From Entrophospora sp. SA101 (lineage: Eukaryota > Glomeromycota > Glomeromycetes > Entrophosporales > Entrophosporaceae), in assembly GCA_958430865.1 (NCBI GenBank), contig CAUDNR010004002.1, positions 18,704 to 33,062 on the forward strand: a stretch of 14,359 nucleotides of DNA, written 5' to 3'. The notes under the pieces are model-generated. The model had not been told where the DNA came from and made no database searches. It saw only the letters and a list, made by a program, of their open reading frames with translations. The number at the start of each line of letters is the position of its first letter. The stretch's first letter is position 1. The translations under genes were made by a program, and so were the position numbers. Shown piece by piece: positions 9,955 to 14,359 of this stretch.

Positions 9955-10021
9955 AAGATCGTGATCAAAAAATTATTTTGTGTTACTACTACTAAAGAAT
10001 ACTTTGACCGTTTAAGGGATA

Positions 10022-10427
10022 ATGCTGCCTTGACATCTTGTAATTATAATAATATAATATTAGTATTATTATTACGATTATGCAAAGCAAAATATTATCA
10101 ATGAAATCTTGTAATTACACAGCAAGATTTGCTCCGTGTTTTGATTCCAATTAAAATATTTATAAGCTAAAATAAAAGACACATCATACAAATAAAAAAA
10201 GTATCACTGGTTAGTTATTAACACGTTTCTTTAGGAGACCCAAACCAAATCAGACAACAACAATCATGTTTGTCACCTTGGACTCTGTCAAAAAATGTAT
10301 TATTTTTTGTTTTTCCAAAAAAAAATCAATTTGCATCTATCCTCCTAAAAAAAAAACCAATAGGATAAATGATTAATGTGTACACATTGATCAAATCACA
10401 AACTTCTTTTATTTTATTTTATTAAAA
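10022..10427. promoter_or_regulatory. upstream flank of the gene at 10428
   Basis: Non-coding A/T-rich DNA with several A-runs and an imperfect palindromic ATTATTATTA tract near 10050-10080. The last 60 bases before the ATG are T-rich, typical of a fungal leader, but I cannot define a TATA box or other element with confidence. Confidence 0.3.
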
Positions 10428-11551
10428 ATGTCATCAAACAGATTCAAAAATACCAATAAAAGAAGGGCAGAAAAAGAATTAGTTGAAAGAGGGTAAGTGT
10501 TTTAAGGGTGGTGGTGGTTATTGCCTGCCACTCATCATTACTCTAGTTAAAATAAAATTTTTTAATTTTTTTTGTTATTCCATATTATTCATTTTCTTAT
10601 ATATATATATCCAACCAAAAACTTAAAAAAGAAAATGTGATGTTGATAAAGAAAATTTGGAAATAAATGGAAGTTCAGGTAGCAACAACAATATAAAATC
10701 GGTGGAGTTGGAAGAGTTAGAGCTTAACAATGAGATAATTATTGGAGAAAATGAGATTTCAGATTTTTATCTGCTAAATGATGTAGAAACAAATATCAAT
10801 GAGGCAGAACCCAGTAGTGTGTCTATTGTACAAAAATATCCAAATGTAGATGGCCTGAAAGATAATTGGCTTTTACCTTCAGGAAGATCAATAAGAAATA
10901 TAATTTATGGACAAAAGAATCTTCACAAATTGCAGTAAGTTGCAGATTTATATTTTCTTTTATCTCACCTTCCAATTTCACATATACAATTGTTATTTGT
11001 TATATCTTTAGTCCATCACATTTTGGAATAATACATATTGGTGTCAATGTTTGTAATCTTGAATGGATAGAGGATGAAGATTGGATCTATTTGAATTCAA
11101 GTGTTGAATTCCCATGCTTTAAATTATCTTCTAACACAGAAGAATTACTAATTTTACTTTTAAAGACTGTAAGTGTAACTGATATTGTTATTTTTTTTTA
11201 ATAAAATTTTATTAACAAATGTTAATGATAGGACTCTTTAACTGAATATAAGAAAATCATTTGTGAAGCAAAATACAAAAATGACATTGATACTGGAATG
11301 GAATTTATTACGGATGTTCTTTGGTGGTTGCAAGTGTCCTAACAATAATTCATTAGAATTAATCTCTGATATTTTTCATTTATTTATTATTTATTGATTA
11401 ATTTTGATCAATTTTGAAGTGCAAGTAATGTATTTAATACAGCATCTGCTTTTCATGATATACATAAAAATGAGGCACTTTTAGGATCATCAATGATTCA
11501 CCCAATATTACAGTACCTCATGAATACAACTGACCATGTTACTTATATTCC

Positions 11552-11636
11552 ATATGTTAATATAGAATTATATTTTGATTTACATTTTATTTTTCTTGAA
11601 AGCTTTAAAAACCTTTTTTTCAAACAAATAAAGTAG
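11552..11636 (+). other. 85-nt intron with AT in place of the GT donor
   Basis: The frame requires joining ...TYIP to GEIHLK, with the split codon CC|T. The expected donor would be GTATGT but the sequence is ATATGT; the acceptor is a normal TAG. Either a single G to A change killed the donor or this is a rare AT-AG intron. With the other damage in this gene, loss by mutation is more likely. Confidence 0.55.
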
Positions 11637-12118
11637 TGGTGAAATTCATCTAAAAGCAAATGCTAATCAAAGATTATTGAGGTGTAATTTAAAACCTGAA
11701 GATGACAAACCTTTAGGTATGAAGGTGGATGGTTTATTTCATACTCCAGGAAATAAAGGACTTGAAATTGGAATGGTTGAGTTATCAAGTGGTTACTTAA
11801 CTTCAGATATGCCTAGATATATAAAAGACCATGTTAAAGGTTATTGGGGGTGTCATGATATTCTCAATGATATTGTGAAAAAATGCAATTGTGGAGATCA
11901 TAAAATTTTGAGAAATTTACTTATGTAGTTCTTTCACATACATGGTAAGTTGATAAATAAACTCAGTATTTTAATTTTATATGGTAAATAATTTATTTTT
12001 TTTTATGCATACAGGTCAAGGGGTGCAGGTGTGGAGAATGGATCTGCCAGTTTCAAAAGTTTACAGAATGTTTTTAATTGGTACATTTTGTTTGCCAATT
12101 AATTGGGATGAGCATTAT

Positions 12119-12268
12119 TAATATACATGCAGCCCAAATTGGTTTGGTGATTTTGATGGTAGAAAGTAGAAATTAATTACAGCACTCACTATTAAAAGCA
12201 TAAGTTTATGACATGTGTAACCCCCTTTATGACAGTGTCAAAATACTTTGGGTTACATGTATAATTAT
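12119..12268. mobile_element. 150-bp insertion with TATACATG ends inside a coding exon
   Basis: Coding sequence stops making sense after GAG CAT TAT (12118) and resumes at 12269 with GAA TTA GTG CAT, giving WDEHY-ELVHALRILWNL across the gap. Element ends are TATACATG (12122) and CATGTATA (to 12263). The inner bases read GCAGCCCAAA on the left and, reversed, TAACCCAAAG on the right. Flanks are ATTATTAA and ATTATGAA, an 8-bp duplication with one mismatch, or a 5-bp ATTAT duplication. The mismatch creates the TAA stop. It has no coding capacity. The superfamily is uncertain; an 8-bp duplication would suit hAT but the TATAC ends do not fit well. Confidence 0.7.
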
Positions 12269-12637
12269 GAATTAGTGCATGCATTAAGAATTTTATGGAA
12301 TTTGGGGTAAGTAAAATTTGAATGCATTCCTTATATTAAAAAGTCTTATTCTAATTATTTTTTACAGAGAGGCTTAGATAATTCCTTTTGGTTACTTGAA
12401 GAATTTAAGAAATCGCATTGGCAAAATACAGCATTGCATTCACAATTATCAATATTGAAAGACTACATCAGTGATGTAAACAAGGGTTCACCATTAAATC
12501 CAACCGGAAAAAGAGCTCAAACAATAAATCCTTATTCTCTTACACCTAATGATCATGATGATAGTAATGATAATGATCCACCTTCGCCATCTTCATCAAG
12601 GTATTCTGGATACCCTTGCCCATTGACTTCTGATTAA

Positions 12638-13070
12638 ATATGAAATTAAAGTTTTTATTTACCAGCTTGATAGAATTTGTGTATACATTGGATTTATATT
12701 TTGTAGTACCATTCTAATGTGGTCATTGAATGAGAAATATAAAATATCTTGTAAAAATTTATTATTTGGTGATCATAAGCATCTGATTTGGGTATAGGAA
12801 AAATCAATAAAGTATTCCATAATTGTAATAATCATTATTAAATTGCATGATCTGCAATGTTTTTATCATGTATTTTATTTTTTATTTTTACTGCATCAAT
12901 AAGCTGGCCTTGGTGGCCGATTTATCATAAACAATGATGTTTATTTTACACATATATTTTGCTGTTATCAGTGATATATTGATATTGATGTTACATAGTT
13001 CAGGGATTTTTATCATGTAAATTATATATTTATGATAAAGAATTGAATATATCTGCACTTATATACAACA
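12638..13070. other. intergenic stretch, downstream flank of the 10428 gene
   Basis: A/T-rich. An AATAAA polyadenylation-type signal lies near 12806 (AATCAATAAAGT). The GGCCTTGGTGGCC patch near 12906 is a small G+C palindrome without a visible RNA context. I see no gene. Confidence 0.4.
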
Positions 13071-13453
13071 ATGGCAGATACACAATCTACAATTATTTCA
13101 TTAAGAGAATTAAATACCTAGTGATCACAATCATCATATATATTCATTAAGGGGGTTACACTTATCAAAAATCCAAAAATCCCTTAAAATTATGTGTCAA
13201 TCACTTGATTTTGATAACTGTAACCCCTTAATGAATATTCATGAATATGATGATTGTGATCACTATAAATACCAAGTTTACAGTCAAGGTTAGCAAATTT
13301 AGAAAGAAGTATGCTGAGCTTGAAGTTAAGAATATCAAAGTCAAAACTAAGAAAAAAACCAATCTTATAGATAAACTGGAATACAATGTATCACTAATCA
13401 CGGTGCCAAACAATTATAATTTTTTGGTAAAATGGGGGAATTATTCATTGTAA
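13071..13453 (+). pseudogene. small coiled-coil protein gene split by a MITE
   Basis: The ATG at 13071 opens MADTQSTIISLRELNT, and the frame then hits TAG at the first base of a MITE (13119). It resumes after the MITE and one duplicated 8-mer at 13274 with KFTVKVSKFRKKYAELEV and ends with TAA at 13451. Without the insertion the frame is continuous and encodes 75 residues. The sequence is Lys/Glu/Val-rich with heptad-like spacing, hence a predicted coiled coil. Similar short MADT-type coiled-coil proteins are, from memory, repeated in Rhizophagus genomes and often near transposons; those I recall are longer. Downstream DNA to about 13830 contains further Lys/Glu-rich frames that may be its decayed continuation. 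Confidence 0.75.
13119..13265. mobile_element. 147-bp palindromic hAT-type MITE with perfect 8-bp target duplication
   Basis: The ends are TAGTGATCACAATCATCATAT, exact inverted repeats of 21 bases. Beyond a 5-base indel the arms keep pairing through TTCATTAAGGGG(G)TTACA and TTATCAAAA. TAAATACC flanks it on both sides (13111-13118 and 13266-13273). The TAGTG start and 8-bp duplication are typical of hAT-derived elements. It has no coding capacity. The inner part could be a second, smaller palindromic element with AAGGGGGTTACA ends nested in the outer one, but it reads equally well as a single fold. Confidence 0.92.
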
Positions 13454-13975
13454 ATATTAAAATTTTTTTATCAATTTTAAATTAATAAATGTCACAAGAT
13501 TACATCATCAAAAAAAAAAAACTATTCAAGGAAGAGAACTTGCAAGACAAAGAGTCTAAATCACCAAAAGATAAAGCAGATGATGATTTCTGAATCTAAA
13601 AGAAAAGGAAAGGGTTAGTAATATTATGAGGGAAAGAAATAAGAAAAAGAAGCTTCAACATACTAGTGTGTGTGAGCATGCATATTTATGCTACCTGCAG
13701 CCACAAATTAGTATATCTTGAACATTTTGTTATGCAGAGAGAGAACATTTTAGAAAGCAGCTATGGTTTATATTTAATCAATCAATGTCTGATGGAACTA
13801 TTTTGTGATGAAGAGAAAGATGTAATCTATAAGCCGTAAGCATGTTTGTAGATGTTATCTTATGAAGTGATATGCTTAGAGAAAACTTTATATATTAGAA
13901 AAATTCTATCAGCTATCAATAGCTGATTAACTGTTTAAGGGATACCAAGAATTTCAGGTTCAAAATTGTTTAATA
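13454..13975. other. decayed coding debris and an inverted element end
   Basis: At about 13590-13720 a plus-strand frame reads ERVSNIMRERNKKKKLQ, a charged helix of the type that often follows in the coiled-coil family. At about 13738-13834 another reads ENILESSYGLYLINQCLM. Neither can be joined to the 13071 gene with confidence. TTTAAGGGATA at 13934-13944 is the inverted counterpart of the motif at 9507-9517. Confidence 0.45.
13908..13927. repeat. hairpin paired with the one at 9524 (ATCAGCTA-TCAA-TAGCTGAT)
   Basis: It lies just inside TTTAAGGGATA, in the mirror-image arrangement of the 9507 end. Over 38 aligned bases the two ends match at 31. The C-G pair of the left hairpin is replaced by A-T here on both sides of the stem, so the fold is preserved. 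Confidence 0.6.
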
Positions 13976-14359
13976 TCACCATTGTACACCAATACAATTA
14001 ACAAAGCTCTTTATCTTTACACTTATACTTACTATACTACTCAAATGAATATTTGCCATTTTTTTCCCTAGTTTATCTTGTTCAGTAGAGGATAGAACAT
14101 GTGTAAGTAATACAATTGGCTGACTTGTTGATAAATTCATTTTATTTTTATTATCATTCTCTTCTTCTAAGTGCTTAATTAAGTCTAATAATTCTTGCTT
14201 TTGTCTTTTACTTCACTCATCAGACTTTTCTTGATATTTGACTACTCCTTCCCTTTCAATTTCTAAGGTTTCTTCAGTCTTGTTTAGTTGTTCTTGTAGG
14301 GAGTTTATTTGTCTTTCATAAAAAGTAGACTGACTTATTTCTTCATGAGGTAAGAGAGG
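13976..14359 (-). pseudogene. C-terminal part of a coiled-coil protein gene running off the right edge, with an internal TGA
   Basis: The minus-strand frame enters at 14359 and continues for 127 codons to TGA at 13976-13978, with one TGA at 14213-14215. Before the stop it reads FYERQINSLQEQLNKTEETL and after it KQELLDLIKHLEEENDNKNK, both strong Leu/Glu/Lys heptad patterns in the same frame. A single nonsense change therefore seems to have broken one long coiled coil. It is also possible that an intron lies there. The 5' part is outside the window. The function is unknown; such proteins are usually scaffolds or tethers. Confidence 0.6.

Larger units (their letters stand above)
9507..10021. mobile_element. 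515-bp element with TATCCCTTAAA ends, itself interrupted by a MITE
   Basis: The left end reads TATCCCTTAAATGGTTT and the right end, reversed, reads TATCCCTTAAACGGTCA. Inner sequence is not otherwise symmetrical. Ends beginning and finishing in TA fit a Tc1/mariner-like TA target, but no transposase is present. Without the nested MITE and its duplication the element would be about 298 bp. The same end motif recurs at 13934-13944, so the left end could belong to a longer element instead. Confidence 0.5.
10428..12637 (+). pseudogene. broken eight-exon gene, possible PD-(D/E)XK-like nuclease relative
   Basis: Segments keeping phase are 10428-10492, 10632-10934, 11012-11168, 11232 to about 11375, 11420-11551, 11637-11944, 12015-12118 plus 12269-12306, and 12370-12637. 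Breaks are an extra base near 11319, after which CKCPNNNSLELISD follows in the shifted frame; no donor for the next intron; AT instead of GT at 11552; TAG at 11926 before FFHIHG; and a 150-bp insertion after 12118. The N-terminus is Lys/Arg-rich, the middle acidic, and the C-terminus rich in Asp, Asn, Ser and Pro. The core at about 11720-11800 reads GMKVDGLFHT then LEIGMVELSSG, an Asp...Glu...Glu spacing resembling PD-(D/E)XK folds, but the usual final Lys is not seen. A helix with KDHVKGYWGCHDIL follows. The function is an inference. No sign of a transposase DDE triad was found. Confidence 0.75.
9507..13944. mobile_element. candidate 4.4-kb compound element bounded by hairpin-bearing inverted ends
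   Basis: The outer ends share TATCCCTTAAA plus a sub-terminal hairpin in inverted orientation, a better match than that between 9507 and 10021. The interval contains the nuclease-like gene, the coiled-coil gene and three smaller insertions. No transposase was found inside. A TA target duplication is possible because both ends include TA, but longer flanks do not match. The alternative is two unrelated insertions of one repeat family in opposite orientation. Confidence 0.35.

Noticed and set aside
12063..12071. CAGAATGT near 12064 as the missing target duplication for the 8076 MITE end
   Set aside because: It lies within coding sequence of the 10428 gene with no CCCTA end beside it, so the match is chance.
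12899..12918. GGCCTTGGTGGCC patch considered as part of a tRNA
   Set aside because: No acceptor stem, anticodon arm or T-arm can be built around it.
1..14359. Bacterial-style systems (operons, CRISPR arrays, phage or toxin-antitoxin modules)
   Set aside because: Introns, gene spacing and repeat content are eukaryotic, and no regularly spaced repeats or compact operons are present.

Overview
This looks like nuclear DNA of a fungus, most likely an arbuscular mycorrhizal fungus of the Rhizophagus type (Glomeromycotina). The basis is strong A+T richness, short GT-AG introns of about 70-95 nt that restore frame exactly, tandem lineage-specific membrane-protein genes, and a dense layer of broken repeat-borne genes and small palindromic transposons. 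The organism call rests on style and remembered family resemblance, not on a database match. No bacterial operon, rRNA, tRNA or CRISPR was seen.

Left third (1031-6690, minus strand): two tandem paralogues of an eight-exon gene (1145-2855 and 4224-5940). They encode predicted two-pass membrane proteins of 371 and 373 residues with a cysteine-bearing, glycosylation-site-rich loop between the membrane segments and a charged C-terminal tail. They are clearly diverged over the loop but, by eye, identical over 678 bp of the 3' end. A third identical 201-bp scrap (3909-4109) abuts the second copy. Together these suggest gene conversion or template switching inside the array.

Middle (6690-10430): mostly non-coding A+T-rich DNA with coding debris. 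There is an orphan reading frame at 7906-8118, a short intact ORF at 8317-8625 that looks like a truncated gene, and a pseudogene at 8696-9412 with several frame breaks and a stop. From 9507 onward comes transposon structure. A 9507-10021 element with TATCCCTTAAA ends is itself interrupted by a 209-bp hairpin MITE with an 8-bp target duplication.

Right third (10428-14359): a long spliced gene (10428-12637), possibly nuclease-like, is broken by a frameshift, a lost splice donor, a TAG codon and a 150-bp transposon insertion in a coding exon. A small coiled-coil gene (13071-13453) is split by a 147-bp hAT-type MITE; precise removal of the MITE restores its frame. The C-terminal part of another coiled-coil gene, with an internal TGA, runs in from the right edge on the minus strand.

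Inverted ends at 9507 and 13944 share TATCCCTTAAA plus a hairpin with a compensated base pair. They could bound a 4.4-kb element carrying the nuclease-like and coiled-coil genes. The most unusual things here are this possible compound element, the two exon insertions whose removal restores frame, and the mosaic tandem receptor-like pair.
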